From JAOUEA01 sp963825635 (GTDB lineage Bacteria > Actinomycetota > UBA4738 > HRBIN12), in assembly GCA_963825635.1 (NCBI GenBank), contig CAWGTU010000004.1, positions 1 through 64,000 of the forward strand: 64,000 nt of DNA. The letters run 5' to 3'. A program made the position numbers and the translations under genes. The number at the start of each line of letters is the position of its first letter. Position 1 is the stretch's first letter. Below the pieces are notes generated by a model. That model did not search any database and was not told the DNA's origin. It saw only the letters and a list, made by a program, of their open reading frames with translations. Below, one piece after another: positions 33,611-42,877 of this stretch.

Positions 33611-35065
33611 GTGCTGACGGGGCAGACGCGGACCAGGACGATCGTGACCTCACTGGCGATCGCGCTCGTGGTCATGACGGCGATCCTGGCGTCCGGCGGC
33701 GACGGTGCCGGCTCGCTCGCGCCGGGAAGGGCCCGCGCCGAGCGCATCGAGCAGGCGACCTCGACCGACCGGCGCCTGAACGCCGCCGACGACGCCCGGC
33801 GGGTGGGGGAGCTCGGGCAGATCGAGCCGATCGTCGCTGCGGCAGCTCCGGGGTGGCCAGGCGAAGAGCTCGCCAGCCCGACGGCCGACGACTGGGAGCC
33901 CGCGATCGCGGCCGCGTCGACCACCCCCTGGGTCTACATGATGACCACGCGCTACACGGGGCCGAACGCGTGCGGGAACCGCTGCCCGACCCCGTACATC
34001 GTGTTACGCCGCTCCGACGATCAGGGCGTGACGTGGATGGCGGACCAGTACCTCTGCACATGTCGCGGCCAGAAGGGGCAGTTCGATCCGATCGTGGAGG
34101 TCGTGCCGAACACCGGCCACGTCTACGCGGTGTGGATGAACGACTTCGACGTCTACTTCTCGAAGTCGACGAACAACGGTGCCACCTGGTCGGCGCCCGT
34201 GAAGACGTACGGCAAGGTCAGCTGGAACGACAAGCCGATCCTCGCGGTGAGCGACGACGGGCAGCACGTGTACGTCGCGTGGAACGGCCCGAGCGGCGGG
34301 GATCCGTACATCGCGCAGTCTCACGACGGGGGAGGCACGTGGACGCAGACCAAGGTGGTCGACTCCCCCCGGTACTACTTCGCGTTCGACGGCGATGTGC
34401 TGCCCAACGGCACGGTGGTCTTCTCCCAATCGAGCGTGAGCTACACGGGACCGGGGGCCTCGCCCGAAGGCCAGGTGCAGGTGCACGCTATCCGCTCGGC
34501 GAACCAGGGCTCGTCGTGGTCCAACGTCGTCGTGGACTCGGTCGAGCTCGGTGCCGACTGCGTCGCCGACGGGTGCAGCGAGGACTACTACCTCGGCCAC
34601 TCGGCGGTCAGCGCCGACGCGAACGGGTCACTCGTGATGCTGTACGACGGCGCGTCGACGGCCGGCGGCCCGCAGACGATCTGGGCGAGGCGGTCGAGCG
34701 ACGGCGGCGCGACCTGGAGCGCTCGTACCGCCCTGTCCACCGCCGGCGTCTTCTCGTCGTTCCCCGCGATGGAGTCGCGAGACACCGGCGACGTCCGGGC
34801 GTTCTACATGCAGCAGGACGGTGGTCCCGATGCCTGGAACGTGTGGTACCGCGCGTCCACCGACGGCGGGCTCTCGTGGTCGAGCCCCGTGAACATCTCC
34901 GACGCCACGACCGGCACGATGTACAAGACCGCTGCCGGCTTCCGTGAGCCGTACGGGGACTACGGCGAGGCGGCGATCACGAACGGCGGGAAGTTCATCG
35001 GCGTCTGGGGCGAAGGGGACAGCTACACGGGACCCGGCGGCGTCTGGATCAACCGACAGCTATGA
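33611..35065 (+). CDS. Secreted sialidase-fold (BNR/Asp-box) protein, copy 1
   Basis: A 484-residue protein with a hydrophobic export signal (TIVTSLAIALVVMTAILASGG) followed by a six-bladed propeller. Asp-boxes (SxDxGxTW type) are visible as SDDQGVTW, STNNGATW, SHDGGGTW, SSDGGATW and STDGGLSW. Several Cys pairs (NACGNRCP, CTCRG, DCVADGCSEDYY) suggest disulfides outside the cell. The conserved end GFREPYGDYGEAAI is shared with copy 2. Catalytic sialidase residues (RIP arginine triad, Tyr/Glu pair) are not obvious, so enzyme activity is unproven. It overlaps copy 2 by ATGA. Confidence 0.85.
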   Translation: MLTGQTRTRTIVTSLAIALVVMTAILASGGDGAGSLAPGRARAERIEQATSTDRRLNAADDARRVGELGQIEPIVAAAAPGWPGEELASPTADDWEPAIAAASTTPWVYMMTTRYTGPNACGNRCPTPYIVLRRSDDQGVTWMADQYLCTCRGQKGQFDPIVEVVPNTGHVYAVWMNDFDVYFSKSTNNGATWSAPVKTYGKVSWNDKPILAVSDDGQHVYVAWNGPSGGDPYIAQSHDGGGTWTQTKVVDSPRYYFAFDGDVLPNGTVVFSQSSVSYTGPGASPEGQVQVHAIRSANQGSSWSNVVVDSVELGADCVADGCSEDYYLGHSAVSADANGSLVMLYDGASTAGGPQTIWARRSSDGGATWSARTALSTAGVFSSFPAMESRDTGDVRAFYMQQDGGPDAWNVWYRASTDGGLSWSSPVNISDATTGTMYKTAAGFREPYGDYGEAAITNGGKFIGVWGEGDSYTGPGGVWINRQL

Positions 35066-36516
35066 GCCGCCCGACCCGCCGCATCGTCACGACGCTCGCG
35101 ACCGCGATGGTGGTGGCGGCAGCCAGCCTCGCCGCCACCAGTGGCATGACGTCGGGCCCGATCGCGGGAACCGCCGCGCGGGCTCCGGGGGCGCCCGGTG
35201 AGAACGAGGTCTTCGAGATCGCCGAGCGGATCTCGACCTATGACAATGCCTTGATCGCGGGGGCGGTCGGGCGCACGGGCGTGGTCACACGGGCACCCGC
35301 CCCTGGGTGGGCAGGCGCTCGAATCGTGCATCCGCGCGCGAACGACTGGGAGCCCGCGATCGCCGCCGATCCGAACGAGCCCTGGGTCTACATCATGGTC
35401 GCCCGGTACGGATCGCCGGTCTGCAAGCGCTGCCCCGATGCGGCGATGATGTTCGAGCGGTCCCGTGACGGCGGCGCCACTTGGTCGAAGGCCCGACCCG
35501 TCTGCCGGTGCGTGGGAACGCCGTGGCAGGCCGATCCGATCATCGAGGTCGTGCCCGACACCGGCGCCGTCTACGCGATCTGGATGGACACCTGGGATGT
35601 CGTCTTCTCCCGCTCCGACGACCACGGCCGCACCTGGATCGATCCCGTCTCCACGAAGGGGAGGGTTCCCTGGAACGACAAGCCTGCGCTCGTCGTGAGC
35701 GACGACGGGGAACAGGTGTGGGTGACGTGGAACGGCCCGAGCGGCGGCGACGCGTTCGTCGCGAGGTCGGCTGACGGCGGCGCGACATGGACGCGGCGGC
35801 GGGTCGTCGACTCCGATCGCTACTACTTCGCGTACGACGGCGACGTCACGAGCGACGGGACCGTGGTGCTCGCACAGTCGAGCATCAGTTACTCCGGTCC
35901 CGGCGGCGCCCCCGCGGGTGTGGTGAAGCACCACGCCCTCGTGTCCGACGACGGGGGCGATAGCTGGCGCAACGTCGTCGTGGATACGGTGCGCATCGGC
36001 GTGCCCTGCGTCTCGGTGGCCTGTCCGTCCGACTACTACATCGGACACAGTTCGGTGGCTGCGGATGACGACGGAGGGCTGTACTTCGTGTACGACGGGG
36101 CGCTGCGCCCGGGGGCTCGCCAACGCACGTTCGTGGCGACGTCCGACGACGGCGGCGACACGTGGTCGGCCCCCCTGATCGTCTCGGAACCACATGAGCA
36201 GTCGGGGTTCCCGGCCGTCGCGGCCATGGCGTCGGGTGACGTGCGCATGTGGTACATGCAGACGCGCCGCGGCGATCGCAACGCCTGGAACGTCTGGTAT
36301 CGAGAATCCGGCGACGCCGGCGCCACATGGAGCGACGCAGCGCGCCTGTCCAACGTCACCCGCGGCTTCGCATACATCTCACGGCGAGGCTTCCGTGAGC
36401 CGTATGGGGACTACGGTGAGATCGCGATCACGAGTACCGGGAAGACGATCGCCACGTGGGGCCAGGGCATGAGCTACTGGGGCCCCGGCGGCGTCTGGTT
36501 CAACCGCCAGCGATAG
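35062..36516 (+). CDS. Secreted sialidase-fold (BNR/Asp-box) protein, copy 2
   Basis: A tandem paralogue of the preceding gene with exactly the same length, 484 residues. Signal segment IVTTLATAMVVAAASLAATS; Asp-boxes SRDGGATW, SDDHGRTW, SADGGATW, SDDGGDSW, SDDGGDTW and SGDAGATW. WNDKPALVVSDDGEQVWVTW and SDYYIGHSSVAADDDG align with the corresponding parts of copy 1. Divergence is well advanced, so the duplication is old. Likely a glycan-binding or glycan-cleaving surface protein feeding the adjacent sugar importer (inference). Confidence 0.85.
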   Translation: MSRPTRRIVTTLATAMVVAAASLAATSGMTSGPIAGTAARAPGAPGENEVFEIAERISTYDNALIAGAVGRTGVVTRAPAPGWAGARIVHPRANDWEPAIAADPNEPWVYIMVARYGSPVCKRCPDAAMMFERSRDGGATWSKARPVCRCVGTPWQADPIIEVVPDTGAVYAIWMDTWDVVFSRSDDHGRTWIDPVSTKGRVPWNDKPALVVSDDGEQVWVTWNGPSGGDAFVARSADGGATWTRRRVVDSDRYYFAYDGDVTSDGTVVLAQSSISYSGPGGAPAGVVKHHALVSDDGGDSWRNVVVDTVRIGVPCVSVACPSDYYIGHSSVAADDDGGLYFVYDGALRPGARQRTFVATSDDGGDTWSAPLIVSEPHEQSGFPAVAAMASGDVRMWYMQTRRGDRNAWNVWYRESGDAGATWSDAARLSNVTRGFAYISRRGFREPYGDYGEIAITSTGKTIATWGQGMSYWGPGGVWFNRQR

Positions 36517-37120
36517 ACCGGAGTCGCCGTGCGCCCGGCGACTCGAGGCCGTCGTCGCCGGCACCGGCTGGCGCGGACTCAGGCTCCGCGAGGTCGGCCG
36601 GACCGGGAACGGCGCCCGACGCCTGCGCCCGTCGCACCCGTGCCACGAGGCGGTTCAGCTGATCGACGGCAGAGACGTCGCCTTCGGACCAGAAAGGATC
36701 CATCTCGTCGGGATCGAGGGTGCCGGGAGACGGAAGCCGCGCACCATCGGTGGTGAGCAGCACACACCGGCCCTCGTGCTCGTTGCGCTCCCCCACGAAG
36801 CCGTCGAATCGGTCCCACACCACGCGGTGCGTGCGCGCCACGTCGGTCACCTGCACACCCGCGAGATCGACCCGCAAGCCCAGGCGAGACATCCGCAGCA
36901 CGACCCACGCACACGCCAATAGCATCGCGGCGCCGAACGCACGGATCGGCATCGGGAAGGGCGAGAAGAGGAAGCCGGCGGCGATGAGCACCGGCACGAG
37001 CCCCAGCACCTGCGACTCGAGGCGCCAACCCTTGGCCCAGATGTCGACCGCGCCGTCGCGGGACACGCGGATACGGAACAACCCGACCGCATGCACGTCT
37101 CCACCCGGGCCTCGTCCCAT
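36500..37120 (-). CDS. Membrane protein with PH-like domain
   Basis: A 206-residue protein: short N-terminal beta region (LFRIRVSRDGAVDIWAKGWR), two close membrane spans (VLGLVPVLIAAGFLFSPFP and AFGAAMLLACAWVVL), then a PH-like fold (LRVDLAGVQVTDVARTHRVVWDRFDGFVGERNEH). This layout is common among small actinobacterial PH-domain membrane proteins of unknown role. The C-terminal 60 residues are Ala/Pro/Glu-rich. It is convergent with copy 2 of the sialidase pair, overlapping it by 17 bases. Confidence 0.7.
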   Translation of the reverse strand: MGRGPGGDVHAVGLFRIRVSRDGAVDIWAKGWRLESQVLGLVPVLIAAGFLFSPFPMPIRAFGAAMLLACAWVVLRMSRLGLRVDLAGVQVTDVARTHRVVWDRFDGFVGERNEHEGRCVLLTTDGARLPSPGTLDPDEMDPFWSEGDVSAVDQLNRLVARVRRAQASGAVPGPADLAEPESAPAGAGDDGLESPGARRLRSIAGG

Positions 37121-37180
37121 CCACGGGGTATCGGCACGAAGAGGCGGGCAACTGGAGCGGGAGCATCGCGGACGTCCTGG

Positions 37181-38284
37181 TCAGCGACGACGGCCGACGC
37201 GGGCGAGCGAAGCGGTGCGCAGATCGGCGGTCTGGGCCTGGATCAGGTAGAACGTCGCCTCGCGACTCAGCCGTTGAGCGGGATGCTCGAGCGAGATCGC
37301 ACCGCCCCCGCTCGCGGCCACGAGTGCGTCGGTGGCCCGTCGGGCGAGGTCCAGCCCACGGTCGCGTTCGGTCGCGCCCGACGCGACCAGCTCATCGTCG
37401 ATCCCACCCCCGCCGGCCATCGATCGGGCGATCTCGTCGGCGACGACGTCGGCAGCCGTGCGTCGCTCGTCGAGCTCGTCGGCGAGCGATCCCGCCACGG
37501 TCCAGACGCGCTGATCCGACCGCCGCTCACGAAGCAGGTCGATCGCACGGCCGGCGATGCCGAACGGGGCGGCGGGGGGGAGCGCCGAGCCGGCCCGGTC
37601 CCGCCGCCGCCAGCCATCGTCGGTCTGCACGCCGACCACGTCATCGTCGGACACCTGCAACCCGTCGAACCCGAGCGCCACGGTGCCGGTCGCACCCATC
37701 ACGGCGAGGGCCTGCGGCGCCCCTGGGTGCAGCGCGGGCTGCTCGCCCGGCCGGTCGACGACGGCCGTCACCACGCTGCCGTCGGCGGCCCGGGCCATGA
37801 CCACGAGGACGTCGATCAGGCCCCATCCGGTGATCCAAGGCGCCTCGCCGTCGATCAGCCAGCCCCCCGACGTGCGCTCGGCTCTCACGGCGGGTGGGCC
37901 GGGTCTGCGCAGGTATGCGAAGCCGATGCCTGCGAGGACCGACCCATCGCAGAGCCTCGGGAGCCACGCGTCGCGGGCCGGACCGTCGCCCCCGGCGACG
38001 CGTCGCACCGCCCCGTGGTGCTGCGCCCACACGAACGCGGTCGCTCCGCAGCCGCCGGCGACGGCCTCGAATACGGGCCTGGCCGTCACGTGACTCGCGC
38101 CGAGGCCACCGGGCACGCTCACCGGACCCTGGAGACCGAGGAGCGCCGCACCACGGAGAGCCTCGATGTTGGCGGACGGCACCAGCGCGGCCCGGTCGGT
38201 CGCCTGCGCCGCGGGGAAGAGCACGGCGTCGGCGACCGAGCGGGCTCGCTCGCGCGCCGCGACGAGATCGGGCTCGATCGTCAC
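37181..38284 (-). CDS. Acyl-CoA dehydrogenase-family flavoprotein
   Basis: A 367-residue protein with the acyl-CoA dehydrogenase plan: N-terminal helices, ATAFVWAQHHGAVRRVAG, middle beta domain with GWLIDGEAPWITGWGLIDVLVVMAR, and C-terminal helical domain with GGGAISLEHPAQRLSREATFYLIQAQT. The usual catalytic Glu cannot be fixed by eye, and the sequence resembles the more divergent members (DszC/flavin-monooxygenase-like included). It lies 48 bp behind nuoD on the same strand. Confidence 0.8.
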   Translation of the reverse strand: MTIEPDLVAARERARSVADAVLFPAAQATDRAALVPSANIEALRGAALLGLQGPVSVPGGLGASHVTARPVFEAVAGGCGATAFVWAQHHGAVRRVAGGDGPARDAWLPRLCDGSVLAGIGFAYLRRPGPPAVRAERTSGGWLIDGEAPWITGWGLIDVLVVMARAADGSVVTAVVDRPGEQPALHPGAPQALAVMGATGTVALGFDGLQVSDDDVVGVQTDDGWRRRDRAGSALPPAAPFGIAGRAIDLLRERRSDQRVWTVAGSLADELDERRTAADVVADEIARSMAGGGGIDDELVASGATERDRGLDLARRATDALVAASGGGAISLEHPAQRLSREATFYLIQAQTADLRTASLARVGRRR

Positions 38285-38332
38285 GGATCGGGAGACGCGC
38301 TCACGCGGCGATGCGACGAACGGTCATCGGAC

Positions 38333-39523
38333 TCAGCGGTCGACGTCGCCGACCACGAAGAAGATCGACCCGAGGATCGAGATCAGGTCGGGGAGCTGCG
38401 TGCCGGGCAGCATCGCCGGGATCACGCTCACGTTCGAGAACGACGGGGTACGCATCTTGAGACGGTAGGGATGCACGTTCCCGTCGCCGACGAGGTAGTA
38501 GCCCATCATGCCGAGCGGGTTCTCGGTGCGCACGTACGACTCGCCCTCGAGCTTCAGCGTCTTCGGCAGCTTGGGGGCCCGAAACTCACCCGGCGGGAGC
38601 TTGTCCATGCACTGCTCGATGATGTTGCAGCTCTGCTTCATGCGCTCGACCAGCACCCACAACCGGTCGTAGCTGTCGCCGGTCTGGCCGACCGGCACCT
38701 CGAACTCGACCTCGTCGTACTTCTCGTACGGCTCGTCCTTCCGAGGGTCCATCGGGACACCGCTCGCGTGTAGTACGGGCCCGCTCGTGCCGAAGGCGAC
38801 CGCGGTCTCCGAGGGCAGCACGCCGATGTTGCGACAGCGCGCGAAGATGATCTCGTTGCCCATGATCAGCGTCTCGAAGTCGCGGATCGTCTTGCGCACC
38901 GCGGCGAGCACGCCGACCGATCGCTGCAGGAATCCGGCCGGCAGATCGTCTTTCAGGCCGCCGACACGGCAGTACGAGTGGTGCATGCGGGCGCCGGTCG
39001 CGCTCTCCATCAGGTCCTGGATCATCTCCCGCTCACGGAACGCGTAGAAGATCGGCGTCATCGCCCCCAGTTCCAGCGGGTAGGAACCCGAGAACATCAG
39101 GTGGTTCAGGATGCGGTTCCACTCGGCGAACATCGTTCGGATCCACTGGGCACGCTCCGGCACCTCGATGCCGGCGAGCCGCTCGACCGCGATCACGAAG
39201 CCCAGCTCGTTGTTGAACGCGCTGATCCAGTCGTGGCGGTTCATCAGCACCATCGTCTGGCGCGCGTCTCGGAACTCCGCGAGCTTCTCCGCGGCCCGGT
39301 GCATGTAGCCGATCACCGGCTCGGCGCGCACGATCACCTCGCCGTCGAGCTCGAGCACGACCCGCAGCACGCCGTGGGTCGACGGATGTTGCGGCCCGAT
39401 GTTGAGGATCATGTCCTCGGTGGCCATCGAGTCGTCGGAGATCTCGATGTCGAGGCCGCCGCCCCGGATCATGCTCGTGACCTGGGACGACTGGAAGGCG
39501 GGACGCTCGCGGGTGTCGGCCAT
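38333..39523 (-). CDS. nuoD: NADH-quinone oxidoreductase subunit D
   Basis: A 396-residue 49-kDa subunit of respiratory complex I. ILNIGPQHPSTHGVLRVVLELDGE, VIGYMHRAAEKLAE, MNRHDWISAFNNELGF, the ending SIFFVVGDVDR and overall length match NuoD. It forms part of the quinone pocket at the junction of the peripheral arm. No other nuo gene is adjacent: upstream is selA (divergent) and downstream an acyl-CoA dehydrogenase homologue. It may be a displaced or second copy. Confidence 0.95.
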   Translation of the reverse strand: MADTRERPAFQSSQVTSMIRGGGLDIEISDDSMATEDMILNIGPQHPSTHGVLRVVLELDGEVIVRAEPVIGYMHRAAEKLAEFRDARQTMVLMNRHDWISAFNNELGFVIAVERLAGIEVPERAQWIRTMFAEWNRILNHLMFSGSYPLELGAMTPIFYAFREREMIQDLMESATGARMHHSYCRVGGLKDDLPAGFLQRSVGVLAAVRKTIRDFETLIMGNEIIFARCRNIGVLPSETAVAFGTSGPVLHASGVPMDPRKDEPYEKYDEVEFEVPVGQTGDSYDRLWVLVERMKQSCNIIEQCMDKLPPGEFRAPKLPKTLKLEGESYVRTENPLGMMGYYLVGDGNVHPYRLKMRTPSFSNVSVIPAMLPGTQLPDLISILGSIFFVVGDVDR

Positions 39524-39584
39524 CGCGCCCTATCCTGCCACGGAAGGCTCGCGACCGCCCATGCGGTCTCCACCGCGCCCGGGA

Positions 39585-39590
39585 TAGGCT
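39585..39590 (+). promoter_or_regulatory. -10 hexamer TAGGCT for selA
   Basis: TAGGCT, 7 nt, then ATG 39598, a leaderless arrangement. Confidence 0.5.
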
Positions 39591-39597
39591 CCGAACC

Positions 39598-40980
39598 ATG
39601 ACGGACGTCAGGCGGTCGCTTCCCTCGGTCGACTCGCTGCTCCGTTCCGGGCCGGGCGGTCGTGCGGCAGGCACCTTCGGTCGGCGGCTGTTGAAGCACG
39701 CGGTGAACGAGGTCCTCGATGAGGTCCGCAGCAGCGCCCGTGCGACCAGCGACGAGCGGCCGAGCGATGACGAGATCCTGGCGCGGGCGATCGCCACGGC
39801 CTCGCGCATCTCGGTCGGACTCACCCCCGTGATCAACGCGACCGGGGTGATCCTGCACACCAACCTCGGGCGGGCGCCGCTCCCCGAGCGCGCGATCGAG
39901 GCGGCCGCCCGGGCGGCGCGCGGCTACAGCGATCTCGAGGTGGACCGCGAGACCGGCGTGCGCGGGAAGCGCTCGAGCCGCGCCGAGTCGATGCTCGTGG
40001 CGATCACCGGGGCCGAGGACGCGCTCGTCGTGAACAACTGCGCCGCGGCGCTGCTGCTGAGCCTCGCAGGGCTCGCGAGAGGCAAGCAGGTGCTCGTCTC
40101 TCGAGGCGAGCTGATCGAGATCGGCGGGGAGTTCCGAATCCCGGACATCATGGCGGCGTCGGGAGCGAAGCTCGTCGAGGTCGGCACCACGAACCGAACG
40201 CGCATCGGCGACTACCGGGCGGCGTTCACCGACCGCGTCGGTGCGGTGCTGAAGGTACATCCGTCGAACTACCGGGTGGTCGGGTTCACGGCCTCGGCCG
40301 CCACGACCGAGCTCGCCCGGCTCGCGCAGCGCCACGAGGTGCCCTTCCTCTTCGACGTGGGCTCGGGCTTGCTGCGACACGGCCAGGGCATGCCGCGCGA
40401 CGAACCCGCCGTCGCCGACGCGCTCACCGACGGCGCCGACCTCGTGACGTTCTCGGGCGACAAGCTGCTCGGCGGGCCGCAGGCGGGCATCATCGTCGGC
40501 CGGGCGGGGCTCGTCGCGAAGCTGCGCCGTCATCCGATCGCCCGCGCGGTGCGGGTCGACAAGATGCAGGTCGCGGCGCTCGAGCAGGTGCTCGCGATGA
40601 CCGTGGCCGGCGACCTCGACCATGTGCCGGTGGTCCGCATGCTGCAGGAGCCGGCCGAGACGGTGCATCGCCGGGCCCAGCGCCTCAGCGAGACGATCGG
40701 CGGCGACCTCGAGCACGCTCACGTGCATCGATGTGAGTCGGCGGTCGGGGGTGGATCGATGCCCGGCGCGGGACTCCCGTCGTGGGGGGTGCGCATCACG
40801 GTTCCCGAACCGAGCGCGTTCGCGGCACGGCTGCGGGCCGGTCGTCCGAGCGTCTTCGGTCGCGTCGAGAAGGACCACGTGCTCCTCGACCTGCGGACCG
40901 TCACGGACGAGCAGGTCTCCGACCTCGCGCGCGCGATCTGGTACGCCCTCGAAGGCGACGACCTCGACGACGAGGACTGA
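39598..40980 (+). CDS. selA: L-seryl-tRNA(Sec) selenium transferase
   Basis: A 460-residue PLP-dependent enzyme that converts Ser-tRNA(Sec) to Sec-tRNA(Sec) with selenophosphate. Conserved features: PVINATGVILHTNLGRAPL, GYSDLEVDRETGVRGKRSS, VNNCAAALLLSL, EIGGEFRIPDIM and the PLP lysine in FSGDKLLGGPQAG (Lys289). It is followed after one base by selB. selC (tRNA-Sec) and selD are not visible in this window. Confidence 0.96.
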   Translation: MTDVRRSLPSVDSLLRSGPGGRAAGTFGRRLLKHAVNEVLDEVRSSARATSDERPSDDEILARAIATASRISVGLTPVINATGVILHTNLGRAPLPERAIEAAARAARGYSDLEVDRETGVRGKRSSRAESMLVAITGAEDALVVNNCAAALLLSLAGLARGKQVLVSRGELIEIGGEFRIPDIMAASGAKLVEVGTTNRTRIGDYRAAFTDRVGAVLKVHPSNYRVVGFTASAATTELARLAQRHEVPFLFDVGSGLLRHGQGMPRDEPAVADALTDGADLVTFSGDKLLGGPQAGIIVGRAGLVAKLRRHPIARAVRVDKMQVAALEQVLAMTVAGDLDHVPVVRMLQEPAETVHRRAQRLSETIGGDLEHAHVHRCESAVGGGSMPGAGLPSWGVRITVPEPSAFAARLRAGRPSVFGRVEKDHVLLDLRTVTDEQVSDLARAIWYALEGDDLDDED

Positions 40981-40981
40981 G

Positions 40982-42847
40982 GTGTCGGCGGCGGCCCGAG
41001 AGGAGATGGCCGGTCCCGCACACCGCGTGGTGGCGACGGCCGGCCACGTCGATCACGGCAAATCGTCGCTGATCGTGCGGCTCACCGGCATCGATCCCGA
41101 CCGCTGGGCCGAGGAGAAGCGCCGGGGACTGACGATCGATCTCGGCTACGCGTGGTGCGCCCTCCCGAGTGGTCGCGAGGTCGGCTTCGTCGACGTGCCT
41201 GGTCACGAGCGGTTCATCCGCAACATGCTCGCGGGGGTCGGACCGGCGCCGCTCGTGCTCTTCGTCGTCGCGGCCGACGAGGGGTGGAAGCCGCAGTCCG
41301 AGGAGCATCTCGAGATCCTCGACGTGCTCGGCGTCTCCCACGGGGTGGTGGCCCTGACGAAGATCGACCTCGTCGACGACGAGACCCGGGCCGTCGCCGA
41401 GCAAGAGGTCCTCGAGCGGCTCCAGGGCACCACGCTCGCCGCAGCTCCCGTCGTGCCGGTCTCATCGATCACCGGCGAGGGGCTCGACCCGCTGCGCGCC
41501 GCTCTGGACGCCGTGCTCGAGGAGGCCCCGGCGCCGCGACCGTCGCCTGCGCGACTCTTCGTCGACCGCGTCTTCACGATCAAGGGCGCCGGCACCGTGG
41601 CGACCGGCACGCTGACGGGGGGCTGCCTCGCGGTCGGCGCCGAGATCGCGGTCGAACCCGGCGACCGGCGGGCCCGCGTGCGATCCCTGCAGACCCACCG
41701 TCGGAGCGAAGACCGAGCGTGCGCGGTGGCCCGGGTCGCGGCCAACCTGGTCGGCGCCGAACGAGACGACCTCGAACGAGGAGACGTGATCACCCACCCC
41801 ACGGCGTGGTTGCCGACCTCGACGTTCGACGTCGAGCTTCGTGCGGTCCGAGGGCTCACGAAGGCGCTCACCGCTCGCGGAGCGTTCAAGGTGTACGCCG
41901 GTGCCGCCGAGGCCGATGCGCGGGTGCGTTTCCTCGACGGGAACCGGCTCGAGCCCGGTCACTCGGTCTTCGCCCGGCTGCGGACCTCGCATCCCCTCGT
42001 GCTCGCCGTCGGCGATCACCTGGTCCTGCGTGAGGCGGGCCGACGCGAGACCGTGGCCGGGGGGCTCGTGCTCGACCTCGCCCCCGGCCCGGCGGCGAAG
42101 GCCCATGCCCGTCTCGCCGCGCGCCGGGCAGCCTCACCCGACGAGCTCCCCGCACTGCTCGTGGCCGAGCGGGGCGCGGTCGCCCTCGACGACGTCCCGC
42201 GGTTGGTCGGTGATGTCGCCGATCCAGCGACGGCGATCGGGGCCTGGGCGGTCGATCCGATGGTCCGCGAGGAGTGGGAACAGGCGGTCACCGGGATGCT
42301 CGCCGGCGTGCACGAACGGGAGCCGCTCGCGGCCGGAGTGCCGGTCGGCGACGTGCGCGCGATCGTCCTCGACGCGCTCCGATCGATCGGAGCGCCCCCC
42401 GACGCGGGACTGGCCGAGGCGGCGATCGACGCCATGGTGGCCTCGGGCGTCGTGGAGCGATCGGCGACCGCGGTGCGCATGGCAGGTCATCGGGTCATGC
42501 TCGATCCTGACGATGCCGAGGTACGACGCCTGCTCGCCGCGATCGGCGGCGACGCCGAGGCCACACCTCCGACGATCGCCGAGCTGGAACGGACCGGCGT
42601 GCGACGCGACGTGGTCGAGGCGGCCGTGGGGGCCGGGCTCGCCGTCAGGGTCTCGAAGGAGCTGGTCTTCACCCCCGAGCTCGTGGCCCGGGCCACGAGC
42701 ATCGTGCGGCGCTCGAACGACGGCATCACGGTGAGCGCGTTCCGCGAGGCGCTCCACACGAGCAGGAAGTTCGCCCTTCCCTTGCTCGAGTACTTCGATC
42801 GGACGGGGGTCAGCCGACGCGACGGCGACCTTCGGTTCCCCCGCTGA
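40982..42847 (+). CDS. selB: Selenocysteine-specific elongation factor
   Basis: A 621-residue EF-Tu-like GTPase that delivers Sec-tRNA to UGA codons. G1 ATAGHVDHGKSS (19-28+), G3 DVPGHERFIRNM, G4 TKID; the beta-barrel domains follow, and the C-terminal 220 residues contain winged-helix repeats that recognise the SECIS hairpin. GTG 40982 has GAGG 7 nt upstream; internal ATG 41006 has its GAGAGGAG directly abutting the start codon and is less likely. It ends FDRTGVSRRDGDLRFPR, a normal SelB terminus. Confidence 0.95.
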   Translation: MSAAAREEMAGPAHRVVATAGHVDHGKSSLIVRLTGIDPDRWAEEKRRGLTIDLGYAWCALPSGREVGFVDVPGHERFIRNMLAGVGPAPLVLFVVAADEGWKPQSEEHLEILDVLGVSHGVVALTKIDLVDDETRAVAEQEVLERLQGTTLAAAPVVPVSSITGEGLDPLRAALDAVLEEAPAPRPSPARLFVDRVFTIKGAGTVATGTLTGGCLAVGAEIAVEPGDRRARVRSLQTHRRSEDRACAVARVAANLVGAERDDLERGDVITHPTAWLPTSTFDVELRAVRGLTKALTARGAFKVYAGAAEADARVRFLDGNRLEPGHSVFARLRTSHPLVLAVGDHLVLREAGRRETVAGGLVLDLAPGPAAKAHARLAARRAASPDELPALLVAERGAVALDDVPRLVGDVADPATAIGAWAVDPMVREEWEQAVTGMLAGVHEREPLAAGVPVGDVRAIVLDALRSIGAPPDAGLAEAAIDAMVASGVVERSATAVRMAGHRVMLDPDDAEVRRLLAAIGGDAEATPPTIAELERTGVRRDVVEAAVGAGLAVRVSKELVFTPELVARATSIVRRSNDGITVSAFREALHTSRKFALPLLEYFDRTGVSRRDGDLRFPR

Positions 42848-42877
42848 GCGCGAGCCTGCGCGCCGGCCGGGGAGCTG

